NCBI GenBank assembly: GCA_015143295.1
Contig: CM026556.1
Location: forward strand, 15,934,547-15,998,546
Length of the DNA: 64,000 nt
Source of the DNA: Tetracentron sinense
Lineage: Eukaryota; Streptophyta; Magnoliopsida; Trochodendrales; Trochodendraceae
Direction: 5' to 3'
A program made the position numbers and the translations under genes. The notes under the pieces are model-generated. The model made no database searches, had not been told where the DNA came from, and saw only the letters and a list, made by a program, of their open reading frames with translations. How positions within the stretch are numbered: the first letter of the stretch is position 1; the number at the start of each line of letters is the position of its first letter. This document shows positions 53,623 to 64,000 of this stretch, in pieces.

Positions 53623-54201
53623 TATGAATGAAATGTATGTTTAGGATGTATGTATGGATGTTTTGGAATGTATTAATGTTTTGAAATGTATGAATGTACC
53701 TTTTCTCAACATATGAAATGCGTAATGTTTTTTAGAAATACTTCTCTTTATGTTGTAATACTTTAATTCAACTTAGAATATCATGGAACGTCTCTTGATT
53801 CTTATAATTGAAATAAATTCTCTTTATAGAACTTCTCTTGGTATTTAATAGAAAAATCTAAAAGAATTGAAATGTATGAATGTACCTTTTCTCAACATAT
53901 GAAATGCATAATTTTTTTTGGAAATACTTCTCTTTATGTTGTAATACTTTAATTCAACTTAGAATATCATGGAACGTCTCTTGATTCTTATAATTGAAAT
54001 AAATTCTCTTTTTGGAACTTCTCTTGGTATTTAATAGAAAAATATAAAAGAATTCCTTTGTGGAACTTCTCTTGGTTCAAACTTACTATTTTTACTTATA
54101 TGCACATGCTTAGGGGGAGCTCTCCTCAAATATTTTTATGTTGACGGGGAGCTTAACCCATCTCATTCCATTATTTGTATCATCATCAAAAAGGAGGAGA
54201 T
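53623..54201 (+). other. Probable 3' untranslated region of element J
   Basis: No coding capacity. GGGGGAGCTCTCC and ACGGGGAGCTTAACC followed by AAAAAGGAGGAGAT (to 54201) look like the repeated purine tracts before a SIRE-type 3' LTR. Its left boundary with H is a deletion junction. Confidence 0.6.
53683..54055. repeat. Two-copy tandem repeat, period 186 bp
   Basis: 53683-53868 and 53869-54055 are near-identical (from TGAAATGTATGAATGTACC to AAAAGAATT); a shorter third piece follows. Non-coding. Confidence 0.9.
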
Positions 54202-54803
54202 TGTTAACCTAAAGGTTACAACCATATGACCCTCAATTAGTTTTAATGATGACATAAATAATGAAATGACTCTTGTAATACTAATGTCTTCTATAAACAA
54301 CTTTTTTCACAGTATTCAAAAACTAAAGAAGTAATTTCAAGCAAAACTCAAGAACCTTCAAGGAAAAAGACCAAGTCAAAGCATGATGACAATTCCAAAT
54401 CAAAGCTTCAAGAAGATGTTTAACTATAAGCAAAAAGGATTCTGGAAGATTGTCTTGAAGGCACTACTACTAAAGACCATAGAAGCCAAAGGATCATCTC
54501 CATCAAGGTCTTAGTCTAGGTAGTAAGTGGTCTGTCAAGGATTTCTTGTAAAAATCCTCAAGTAGTGATTTGGTGAAAAAGCTCAAAATACCTTAAATTG
54601 ACCGTAGGTCCCTTGAACAAAAATAAAAATATGATTAAAGACCTTAAAACATGATCATCTTACTCATAAAGGTTAAGTACAAAACCTTGGAATCAAATCC
54701 TATCTTAGAGTTTTTGAAAATGGATTCTGCAAGTAAAATGGTCTATCCAGTCGTTCAGATAGACCATCCAGTCGATTAGGCAGACCATCCAATCGATCTG
54801 GCA
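54202..54803 (+). mobile_element. Element J 3' LTR, left part (SIRE-like copia)
   Basis: Starts TGTTAACCTAAAGG after a purine tract and is interrupted by solo LTR K. It contains the first members of a CCATCCAGTCGATTAG-type cluster (about 54735-54800). It continues at 57220. Confidence 0.8.
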
Positions 54804-57219
54804 TGTAGAACCCCAAAACTTTTGTATCTCTTGGAATGCGTGTCAATACATGAAGCCTTGTAATCTCCATCCTTCCATGGAATGACAATTTGGAAACCTT
54901 TGAGAATTTTGCAAGAATGCTGTAAAATAATTAAATAAAATATTTAATAATATGTCATAGCCTTAGAAAGGTCCTAGGCATGTTCCTAGAGGGTTAGAAT
55001 AGAAGTGGGATAAGTCCAAGTAGTGGAATTGAGTAGGAAATAGACTTAGTATCAAAATTTGCAGATGACCGATCGCTCGGTCTAGGTAGCGATCAATCTG
55101 TACAAAACCGATCGATCGGTATCTATCGACTGGTCCAAAAATTTGTATGGAGAAAAATTCCAGAGGTGATTTTTGACCGAGAGCTCGGTCAAAACACCGG
55201 TCTCTCGGTAGGTGATCGATCGCTCGGTCATAACCACCGATCGCTCGGTCCTTCATGTTTTGCAGAAATTTCATGAAGGGCTTTTTCGTCTTTTGGGCAT
55301 TCCACCCTTGCCTACAAAGTCTTGCTCGAGCCAAGGGTGTTTACAAACACCCTTAGCAATATATTTGAGAGAGAGTGAGAGAGGAGAAAGAGGTTTTTAA
55401 CCTAGGGTTTCAACTTGAGAGAAATCAAGGGTTTGAGAACCCAAGATCATCTCAAAAGCTTGGATTTCTCAATCCAAGGCTCAAGCACGCGAGGAGCACC
55501 TCCTCCAAGCTCGACAACGACTCCACACACGTTTTGGAGGATTTTCCCTCATTTATTAAAGGTCGGTACCCTATGCTACCCTCCTAGTCATTCATTTTCC
55601 TCTTTTCTTTCCTTTTTAGGGTTTTTCTCCAATTTCTAAGCATGATAATGTGATGGGATGAATAGATGGAGATAGATGATTGTGTATGGGCGATGGATGC
55701 CGTGTGTATGTTTTGTGATGAATGAAATAGGAAGGGCATTGTACCATTAATGAACACACATGTATGTCATGAGTGTTAATCCATCTAGAAAAGCAAGATG
55801 TAGGCTTTAACCATAATGTACACACCAAGTGTTTGATGAAATGTCAAGATGAAGAATTGTTTCTAGAAATTCATGTATAAATTTCTTCACTTTTCTACAG
55901 CGGCATGAATATTTTTGTGTCGAAATGAATGTTTTTTCATGTATTATTGAATTTCAAATGTCACGTTTAATTTCAAGCTAAAGCATGTACACGACTTCAC
56001 GAGCACGTTTAATTTCAAGCTAAAGCATGTACACGACTTCACGAGCACGACATGCATGACATGGTTTATCGGTGTTTTTTTAAGAACAAGGAGTTTATTC
56101 TCGATTGACGAACACCATGACAAGGCCAAACGTAAGGGTTGGTAAATAGAGGTAGGGCATATCTGACGATATGTTTTGCCTCACTTTTGACAAGAACAAG
56201 AATACGACGATGACAAGAACAAGAACACGTCAAGCGAGATGTTAGTGCGCCTCCAATCATGCATGTTTACTTTATTGCACTTTTGCAAAAGAGGGGGTTT
56301 ACACTTCCCTCCCTTCAAGTTGAATATTCCATGTTTCAAAAAGAAGGGGTGTTCTATACCAACCTCCCTCACAAGCCTCATCTCATTTTCTTAAGAGGGG
56401 GTTTACACCACCCTCCCTTCAAGTTGTTCAAGGGCACTAACATCCCAAGCGCATAAGCATGTTAAATTCCAAGCAAGCATGAACATTTTAATTTCATGGT
56501 ATGACATGCATGACACGACATGACACGCATGACAAGACAAGCATGACCCGACAAGACAAGCAAGACAGAACATGACAAGACAAGTTTTTTAAGCACGAAA
56601 AGAGTATTTTAAGTCAAGTCAAGCACATGATGGTTTCAAGAGTTTTTTCGGCTTTGATGTGATGCAAGCATGAAATATAAACTGTTTACTTTCCTATCAA
56701 TTATATGAACTGCTTCCTGCTTTATTTTGCTATTATTATGCTATGACTGTTAGATAGTATTTGGTACCCGCTGAGTATTCCATTGTCAGCCGTACTTTTG
56801 ATGTCGGCAGGTGTTAGTGGAGCGCCCGCTCCTTTTGACATATGTGCTCCTCGGTCCATGGGAAGAAGAGGAGTATGTCGAGGAGGTCCCTACTGAACAG
56901 CCTCATGTAGAGGGCTATTATTAGGTGGCAGATTCTAAGTGAGTGTGGGTGACACGAGAGATTTTATACCCATGTATTTTGGGGGGCATGTCTGCACCTT
57001 TCTTTTGTTTCCACTTTTGTACAAACTTGGATCATGTACATACATAGAGGTGTTGGTTAGACTTCTGTTGTGCCATGTTAGTTTATGGTTCTGCTATTTT
57101 TTCCTCTTTTGTATATTCTCGGTGTGTTTTGCAGGATGGTTTGTCAAGCAGGTTATGTAAGTCATGATAAGTCATCCAAGATTCAGTCTAACTCCTAGGA
57201 TGGGTTTTGGGTCGCGACA
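54804..57219 (+). mobile_element. Solo LTR K, Tekay
   Basis: Starts TGTAGAACCCCAAAAC and ends GGGTCGCGACA, 2416 bp. Flanks are TGGCA and AGGCA, a TSD with one mismatch. Palindrome cluster 55068-55254, donor-like AAAG|GTCGGT near 55560, a 38-bp tandem duplication near 55967-56043, the GCATATC/GATATG hairpin near 56158 and a GCTGA/TCAGC hairpin before the micro-ORF. An old, diverged family. Confidence 0.9.
56801..56934 (+). pseudogene. Conserved LTR micro-ORF, LTR K (frameshifted)
   Basis: Starts MSAGVSGAPAPFDICAP, then loses frame by a small indel before PWEEEEYVEEV and ends YY-stop instead of DYC-stop. The most distant copy, yet the start, PFD-I-C and PW-EEEYVEE are plain. Confidence 0.45.
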
Positions 57220-58426
57220 AGGCAAGCCTTGCGATCGACTAGATAGAACAAATTTTTTTAAAATTTGTTTACATGTACTGATCATGTTGAAACTCTTTGT
57301 GAATCCATTTTAGATCATTCAAAAGATCATTATGAGATGTTAGTCATGTTTTATTAATATATTAAAAGACTTTGGAATTCGTGCAAATCATTAAAGTCTA
57401 TGAAAAAACATTAAAATCCAGATAAACCAAAAACTGAAGGTTTTTTGGTTTATCAAATCGATCTGGTGGACCATCCAGTCGATCAGGAGCTCCATCCAGT
57501 CGATCAGAAGACCCTTGTGATCGACTGGATAGAACAAAACTCACAAATACTAGGTTTTGCCTTTCAGCCGATCAAGAAACTAATCCAGGCGCTCTGGCAA
57601 CCATCCAGCCCATCAGATGACCTTTGTGATTGACTGGGTAGTTCTGAAAAATCTGAAACTCGTAATAAATGCTCAACGACTATTTTTTTTAACGGGTGAT
57701 TTTTCATTAAATGCTCTTCAACGGTAATAAATTCTGGATCTCTATAAATATAAATCATTTTTAAAAGATCCAAAGAGAACAACACTTACTTTTACACTGT
57801 TCTATTGATTAACCAATCTCAAAAGCCAAAAATCCCAATCCAAATAATACGATACTTTGTTTTTCTCTTTGACCTAAAATCCAGATCATTTCTGGAGAGA
57901 TTTCTTAGAGCGAGCTATTCCAATCAAATCTAACTCTTAAGGATTTTTTATTTTGGATTGTTAAATCCAAAAAATCTTTATTCTTTAGTTAGTCAAGAAC
58001 CTGCGTGTTCTTGCAAAAGTGAAGCTGTTGCTTCGGTTTAGTTAGAGAGGGTTGTGCTCTGACTGTGAAAGGTTCTATCCAAACCTTAAGAGGGATTGTA
58101 CGGTTGCATCTCGACTAGAAGAGAGGTTTTAAAAGGTTTAAGCTTCACCTGTGAAGGAGCTTCTACAATTGAGGATCGTAGTGGAACGTCTTGCGGGTTA
58201 CAGAGGCGGGGAGTAGGCTGGAGATAGCTGAACCTCGATAACAAACTGAGTTTCCATTCACTTTTCTCTCTTCTATCCCTTAGTATAACTTGTTCTTAAA
58301 TTTCTATACTATCTATTAGCTGTATTTCCCTTTGATTTTTACATTCCACACTTAAAGGGTAAACAAAATTTTAAATTTACCATTGACCCTATTCACCCCC
58401 CCTCTAGGGTCCATATCTAGGCAACA
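57220..58426 (+). mobile_element. Element J 3' LTR, right part
   Basis: Continues from 54803, with a GATCGACTGGATAG-type cluster (57236-57640), a TATA box (CTATAAATATAAAT, 57742-57755), and the end TTCACCCCCCCTCTAGGG to GCAACA at 58426, a wording typical of SIRE-type LTR ends. No gene. Confidence 0.8.
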
Positions 58427-58509
58427 GTATCAACATCGATCACCAGAAACATTGTAGTTTCAGCAATATCTCCAAACCTGGTTTTGAGGTTGATCATGCC
58501 CATGGCTTT
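58427..58509 (-). pseudogene. Scrap of a Tat/Athila-like protease
   Basis: The minus strand reads GMINLKTRFGDIAET then MFLVIDVD, which resembles the part of Tat/Athila-type gypsy proteases before the A-Y-N-A-L-L-G-R motif. Only 27 residues survive between J and L. It may be the oldest layer of the nest. Short, so uncertain. Confidence 0.4.
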
Positions 58510-59286
58510 TGTCGCTCCCTAAAACCCACCCTAGGAGTTAGAGTGAATCTTGGATGACTTATTATGACCTTCAAGACATGCTTGACAAACCATCCTGTAA
58601 AACACACCGAGCATATACAATAGAGGACAAAATAGCGGAAGCATAAACTAACATGACACAGCGAAAGTCTTACAAAAACCCTATAAGTATATATACATGT
58701 TTCAAGTTTTGTACAAAAATGGGAAACTAAAGAAAGTGTGGACATGCCCGCCAAAATCGTAGCATGTCTATGATTGATTGTAAATATTCTACAATTGGTC
58801 GTAAGTTTCCACGATCGATCGTAAACGTTACCGAGATTTTTACCCATTTAAGAGATTCTACGATCGATCATAAATTTCTACGATTGATCGTAGCTCACCT
58901 ACGATCGTTCGTAGGGTCTGTATGATCGTTCGTAACTTGTAGAAAATTTCCAGATTTTCCTTCTTTTGTGTTTTGGTCATAACTTTTGACTCGTTTGTTG
59001 GATCTTGACGATTCAACTTGCATTGGACTCGTTATTCAAAAAGGAACATTTCTGATATTTTAAAATTTTCAATTTCCTCTTTATTTATTGACCAAATTGC
59101 CCTTAAAGTTAACTGTTCCGCGATTTGAGTTCAGTAAACCGGATTTTTAACATATACGACTTAGGAATCCCACTTCTTTAACATTTAAGGTTCTTTAAAA
59201 TCTCTCATTTAATAGAATTAGAAGATTACAAAGGCCTAAAGCCTTGGCACGGGTTCCAAGAATGGCAAAAGTTCTGGGGTTCTACA
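58510..59286 (-). mobile_element. Relic L, 3' LTR (Tekay, internally deleted)
   Basis: On the minus strand it starts TGTAGAACCCCAGAAC at 59286 after a purine tract and ends GGGAGCGACA at 58510. Only 777 bp remain: about 1.6 kb, including the micro-ORF region, is missing at about 58762. Its cluster (58930-58790) uses a different palindrome, CTACGATCGATCGTAG and variants. Confidence 0.88.
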
Positions 59287-59438
59287 TCCTCCCCCATTAT
59301 AAAAATTTTGTCCTCGAAATTAAGACATTACTAAATCAAACGAGGATACTTTCCCTCCTCTTAACCTTGCCTACTGAACGATATGCTAATCCTTTATTGA
59401 TCAATATAAGGCTAGGCACTCAATTGTCGGCGAGGCAC
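59287..59438 (-). pseudogene. Relic L, protease start fused to chromodomain tail
   Basis: Minus strand ECLA then LIN aligns by position with the protease start of D (ECLARVLID), followed after a large deletion by a short KYP-like end of the chromodomain and a purine tract (GGGGGAGGA). RT, RNase H and integrase are gone. Confidence 0.55.
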
Positions 59439-59580
59439 CTAGGTTTTCTCATAAGACGAAACATCACTCCAAATAGCTAGGAAACTTTCATAACATAAGG
59501 TAGCTTAATTACATACGTATGGCAACTGACTACACATGACAAAACACAAATACATTCCTTTCCAAAATTCCTTATTTCAA

Positions 59581-60776
59581 TGCACTCTTAGACCTAGAGG
59601 GGGGTGAATAGGTCTACTTCAATTTTCTTTTCTAATTTTAATTTTAGACAATCACACACAAACAATCTCACTTGAACACACAAGACTTTTACCTGAAAAA
59701 CCCTTCCGGGAAAAACCACGGGACCTAGTCCAGCACAAAATTCACTATGAGAAGATTTGAACAATACAAGACTCGAATCTTACCCAACCAGGCACGACAC
59801 ACCATTCCTCGATATCGATTCCTCAGCTTGCAAACCACGAACACAGCACGTTCGATCCCCACAATAGAAGCTCCGGTTCCTCACCGGCATATCTTACTCA
59901 AAGTGATCAACCACAGTCTTTGAAGACTGATCTCCATCCTTGATGGATTTAGTCACGCTAACCAACACTCACAGTAGAGCATACAATGGGTTTTAGGGTT
60001 TGTAGAAGCCCTAGGGTGATCTCTTAATGATTAAGGATCATCTAATGCAAGTTTGAGAAAATATGCTTGAAAACTTTGTACAACCTAGAGGCCAACTAAT
60101 GGAGATGAATATCAATGAATCCAAGAGTTTTCATAAACTCAAAATAGGCACAAAGTGCTGTAAAAAGTCTCCAATCAATATATCTCACGGATTGGGAGAG
60201 GTCCAATATATATAGGAAAGGTTTAATGGTTTAGACGTTGCTAAAAAACATTTTTAGAAAGTTTTTCCATATCAGGGTCGACCCTGGAGGATCCCTGGGT
60301 TGACCCACTATAGCAATCAAAGCAAACAACCGAACTCCCATATCAGGGTTGACCTTGGGGGATGGTTCGGTCAACCAAAGTGTACACTTCGGTCGACCCA
60401 ACCATCCTTCAGGGTCGACCTCCAAAAATTTTACTCTCTGCCCGTAAACACCATATAAAACATGGGCTATTCATGGTCGACCCAAAATGGTCAGGGTCGA
60501 CCCTAGGGTACAATTTTTCCATATTTTTATCCTTTTAGCTTTAAATGAAATCCCCTATACCTCTAGTGTTTTCGAACTTAATTTTTATGATGAATGGGTC
60601 AATTCCATGAGATAACATAAGGTCATCTAGGTCTCTCTTTCTAAACTTACTTTTTGAGCCAATGTGAGTGATGTAGCTTCAAGATTCTTCACGACTTCTT
60701 CTTCACTTTGTCTTTAAACCGGATGAGACCTACTATGACCTATATACAACATTTTGGGCTCGGAATTTTGCCAACA
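59581..60776 (-). mobile_element. LTR N, copia-type, solo
   Basis: On the minus strand it starts TGTTGGCAAAATTCCGAG at 60776 and ends with TTCACCCCCCTCTAGGTC to GTGCA at 59581, 1196 bp, the same kind of end as J. TATA box CCTATATATATTGG at about 60216-60203. I find no matching 5-bp flank (ttcaa against atact), so one end may be off by a few bases or deleted. Confidence 0.75.
60273..60505. repeat. Palindrome cluster of LTR N (CAGGGTCGACCCTG class)
   Basis: About eight GGGTCGACC-type sites, one a perfect 14-bp palindrome, in 230 bp, ending about 60 bp upstream of the TATA box of N. Confidence 0.82.
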
Positions 60777-60823
60777 ATACTTTGACTTTACACTTTCTGC
60801 AAAAATTTCTTCTCTCTTATATC

Positions 60824-61537
60824 CTTATACCATATCATTTGGTGCTTGAGCATTCTGTCCTGCTATGGCAAAGGCTTGCCCCTGGTTAGCCTGGTGAGGC
60901 GGCTGTGTGGGCTGCTAGGGCCTCGATGCCTGCGTAGAGCCTTGTAGAGGTGACTGCCCAACTGGGTCCCGAGAATAAGGTGGCATCTGACAGCGGGGAC
61001 AATCTTTGATCATGTGGCCTCGGCGACCACACTGGAAACATCCACCGAAAATCCTCCTACAATCTCCTGCTGGGTGCCTTCGGCCACATGAAGTGCAGAC
61101 CTCATAAGAGTAGGTGGAGGGCGCATATCCCGTGGCCTAAGATAGTGCGAGGTGGGGTGCCTGCATGGTAGCCATGTGTGAAACCGGTGGAGGAAACGAA
61201 TGAGAAGCCTGTGGTGTAGTAGAAGGACTCTGTACCTGCGTATGTCCAGAGGACTGGTACCTAACCCATGCTTCTGCAACCAATGGGTCTATGCCACCCA
61301 TAAACACCGGGGGCCTCATCCTCCAAGGTGTCTCAATTCCTGTGGCATGATGTGTAGGGATAGGTACAAGTACCGCCGCAGGAGTGGGGGTAGAGGGCTG
61401 CCTACCTGCAAGCATTGCTAGTGTCTCTGCTATAATCCCAAGACTTGAGTGAGATTAGGCTACTCATCCCCAGATGAAGGAGGAGATACTCCACCTCTCC
61501 AAGTATGGTATCCACTACCCTAATTGCCACGCCTCAT
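60824..61537 (-). pseudogene. Relic L gag
   Basis: Gag start ATG at 61537 in the MRRGN context. Most of the capsid domain is deleted: DPLVAEAWV runs directly into the linker YQSSGHTQVQSP. The zinc knuckle CFQCGRRGHMIKDC (about 61035-60990) is intact in wording but in another frame. Stops near the 5' end. Confidence 0.85.
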
Positions 61538-62956
61538 GGTTTATTCCGGAGGATGATAACAAAGCATGAGTCTCACTCTTATCCCATCATATTCCGACAT
61601 TGCATTTTCATAATAGTAGGTATTTATCAAAGTATAGAACATACATCAAGATACACACACCATAGTATATATTATACTCTAAGGTTCCTAGCGAAGCCAA
61701 GATACGTGGTCGGTTGAGTTACAGTCGGTTATGGCCTAAGACTAACTTGTTAGTTGCTACTCAAGGGCAATAACTCCTCCTAAGTATAAGTTGAACTCAA
61801 GTCCCTAACCTATGCGAGCACATCATATATATCAAGTACAACTATAATAGTATAATTGTACAATTAGTTTTCCTAGCGACGCTAAGTTTCACACTCGGTA
61901 TCCAAGTACATACTTAAGACCTTAACCAGTTTAAACTAATACTAATGGCTAGTTCATTTATTTGAGTTGTTTAAGTGAAGTCCTCTTACTTTTGGTGATA
62001 TGTATGACGCCTCTAAGATCTACATGTTGCATGCAGGATATGCATATGATGTTTATGATATGTGTGTGATGTTCATGCCATGTATGAAAATGTATGATGT
62101 GAATGATATGTATGATGCTCATGCGATGCATGATGCTTATGCCATGCATGGAGTGCATGTTATGTATAAGAGTGCATGATATGTATGATGATCATGAGGT
62201 GCATGATGATTATGCTATGTATAAAGTGTATGCTAACCTTGGAGTTTGTAATTTCTTTATTATTTTGGACTGGGAATCGGGTCTAGAACCTACTACAGAA
62301 TGAACGCGCATTTGTGTCTAGACTAGGACTGGCCACTGAGTCTAGGACGTACTGCAGACGCGCATCTAGAAACGTGCATCAGACATCCGTGTGCTTGTCC
62401 AAAAATCATTATCATTTGGGACTGATCATTGGGTCTAGAACGTGCTGCAAAAATGCGCATCTGTATCTAGAAGGAGAATCCTAAGGTCTCACTCGGGAGG
62501 CTACCCTACCAAGACTCCATAGTACCGTGCATGACAAAGGACCTACCACCCCCTTGTCATCTAACACCTAGGCTGGACTCTAGCCTGAGTATCACCCAAC
62601 TCATGAGTCTAACTGGGAATTCATTCATAAAGCATTGGTTTTCACTTAGCATGTAACATACACTATGCCCACCATATAGCATATAATACCACATAACAAT
62701 ACCACACATAATAGTATAGTACTATCATATTCACCACGTCATGTCATCAGAGTATTTATGATATTATACTTTGGTGTTCTAGCGTCCCTAATACCCGTAC
62801 TTGGTTGAAACAACCATTTTAGACTAAGACTAAAGTTTAGTCTTATACTTGGAACATGACTCGCTTCTAACTTACTTCCTTCCAACTTACTTCCTGACAT
62901 ATACTCTTGTCAAGCCGTGGTATTAGATTCTAAGTGACCCTAAAGACCTAAAGCCT
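61538..62956 (-). other. Relic L leader, expanded by duplications
   Basis: Non-coding. A block with TTCTAGCG or TCCTAGCG and an ACTAAG..TTAGT motif recurs near 61685, 61868 and 62768, so the leader seems to have grown by diverged duplications. Two related GGGTCTAGAAC-type segments lie at about 62275-62360 and 62430-62470. No gene. Confidence 0.65.
62010..62230. repeat. ATG/GATGAT-rich low-complexity repeat
   Basis: Imperfect short repeats of the type GATGTATGATG and CATGATGCTTATG. Open frames here are by-products of the repeat. Confidence 0.75.
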
Positions 62957-62993
62957 AAGCACTGATACCACTTCTTGTAAATCCCTAAATAGG
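62957..62993 (-). other. Relic L primer site and last 18 bp of its 5' LTR
   Basis: Minus strand TGGTATCAGTGC (62970-62959) next to an LTR end TTTAGGGATTTACA (62989-62976), comparable with TTTAGGGAGCGACA of the L 3' LTR. The rest of the 5' LTR is cut off by LTR M. Confidence 0.65.
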
Positions 62994-63287
62994 TGTTGGC
63001 AAATTCCGTGATCATTAGATAGGTCAGTTGAGTCGAGTCGTCGAGTCATGTTTAACTTGTCAGAAGAGAAGAGCTAAAGCTTAAAGAAGATTGAAGAAAG
63101 TGAAGGAAAAAGCTTCTACTCCGGATCTAGACAGGTAATGGCCTTAGAGACCCTACCTAGGTTGGATTTGACTTAGATAACCCTAAAAATACCTAGGAGG
63201 ATAGTTTTAAGCCTACCAAAGTTATTTGATCTTAGTTGAACCAAATAAAAATAAAATGAAAATGGTTTTGGCAAAAATTCTGTCTCA

Positions 63288-63472
63288 ACCGATCACTCGG
63301 TATTGCGACCGATCGATCGGTGGCCTACCGAGCGATCGGTGGCTATCGACTGGACCAAATTTTTGTATGGGGAAATTTTCCAGAGAGATGATTTATGACC
63401 GAGCGATCGGTCATTAGAACCGATCGATCCTTTTTGAACCGAGCGATCGGTAGTGAGCACCGATCGATCGGT
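63288..63472. repeat. Palindrome cluster of LTR M
   Basis: Seven ACCGATCGATCGGT-type units with the same internal spacer as the Tekay LTRs (TTTTGTATGGGGAAATTTTC, then CAGAGAG). The module, about 185 bp, is thus shared between a copia-type and gypsy-type LTRs. Confidence 0.88.
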
Positions 63473-63517
63473 CCCCGTAAAACGAATTTTTCTTTTTCTG
63501 GACTCTTTTTTAAAACC

Positions 63518-63527
63518 CTATATAAAC
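63518..63527 (+). promoter_or_regulatory. TATA box of LTR M
   Basis: CTATATAAAC about 47 bp downstream of the palindrome cluster, the same order as in all other LTRs here. Confidence 0.65.
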
Positions 63528-64000
63528 AACTTTTGGGAGACCTAATTCGTGTCTTTGATATTTTTTGAAAGAGTAGAGGTCTGAGAAACTCTTCTAGGGT
63601 TTTTCTTATTGCTTTTATTAGATCTTTGTTGATCCCTCCTCTTTCTTAGATCCTAGAGAATGCAAGTATAGATCTAAACCATTGATCTTGCATTGTGTGA
63701 TCTCAGATCTGTATGAGATCCCTCTAGGGTTTGAAATTTAATAAATTGATTCACAACCCTACACCTTGTGTGTGTGTCCGGTGTTTCATCCGGAGCCTTC
63801 GTGGAAGGAGATCGATCGTGTGTGATCGTGGTTTTGAAGTCACTTGAAAAGATTTGGTCGGTGTGGAACCGAAGCTGCTAAGGTAGAGATCGAACCTACT
63901 GGTTCGTGGAAATCAAGAGTAAGAGTCTATACCTAGGAACGTCGTTTCTGTTTTGGTAAGGTCTTGTCTTGTACTTGATATCTTTTCATAGTGAAGTTTA

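Larger units (their letters stand above)
59439..60823 (-). other. Relic L gag-pol intron, split by LTR N
   Basis: The acceptor CCTAG|GTGCCTCG (59440-59438) is placed exactly as in D, 29 bases before the end of the ECLA codons. The donor has decayed from GT to GA at 60823. Without N it would be about 189 bp. The intron sequence itself is unlike that of D, so only the boundaries are shared. Confidence 0.5.
62994..64000 (+). mobile_element. LTR M, copia-type, right end off window
   Basis: Starts TGTTGGCAAATTCCG, matching the start of N. Order: palindrome cluster, TATA box, then a transcribed leader-like stretch with no long frame. The flank atagg (62989-62993) is the candidate TSD. Superfamily is inferred from its start sequence only; no coding region is in view. 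Confidence 0.65.

Noticed and set aside
53683..54055. The 186-bp tandem pair as a satellite array
   Set aside because: There are only two full copies, confined to the untranslated tail of one element.
61958..62303. Open frames rich in Met, His and Ile as genes
   Set aside because: They come from the ATG/GATGAT low-complexity repeat in the leader of relic L.

Overview
The window is nuclear DNA from a flowering plant with a large, repeat-rich genome. I see no host gene. Nearly all of it is LTR retrotransposon sequence. The dominant family is Ty3/gypsy of the Tekay (Del) chromovirus type: long LTRs of 2.1-2.5 kb, a primer site for initiator Met tRNA, gag with one zinc knuckle, the order PR-RT-RNase H-IN, and a C-terminal chromodomain. 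The second layer is Ty1/copia.

The layout is a deep nest that can be read from LTR ends and 5-bp target-site duplications (TSDs). The oldest visible layers are a scrap of a Tat/Athila-like protease (58427-58509) and a SIRE-like copia element, J (RNase H scrap 37301-37619, tail 53623-54201, 3' LTR 54202-58426 split by solo LTR K). J carries Tekay LTR G (to 37300) and Tekay element H (37620-53622). G contains Tekay element F (minus, 26895-36163). F contains Tekay element A (minus, 1801-26894). A contains a tandem array LTR-internal-LTR-internal-LTR (units B and D, plus, 4853-24507, TSD ctagg on both sides). The middle LTR of that array holds solo LTR C (14440-16781, TSD tatat). Another LTR, P (1-1800), sits in the RNase H of A. 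H is split by a young copia element, I (43419-53570), with an intact 1318-residue polyprotein and LTRs that differ by one indel as far as I can read. On the right are a deleted Tekay relic L (58510-62993), a copia-type LTR N inside its intron, and a copia-type LTR M running off the window (62994-64000).

Only I (whole polyprotein) and D (gag only) look open. The other gag and pol regions carry stops, frameshifts or deletions.

Three signals go beyond ordinary annotation. (1) Every Tekay LTR whose 3' third is present carries, at the same place, a 46-47 codon acidic reading frame (start MSAG or MSVG, core EPWVEEEY, end DYC or DFC). It is conserved between diverged families and framed by two hairpins with compensatory changes. 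(2) gag and pol are separated by a 136-bp stretch with all the marks of a spliceosomal intron. (3) The U3 regions of both gypsy and copia LTRs hold, just upstream of the TATA box, a cluster of short palindromes centred on TCGA. Some clusters are shared across the two superfamilies. The LTRs also carry copy-variable arrays of RNA hairpins.
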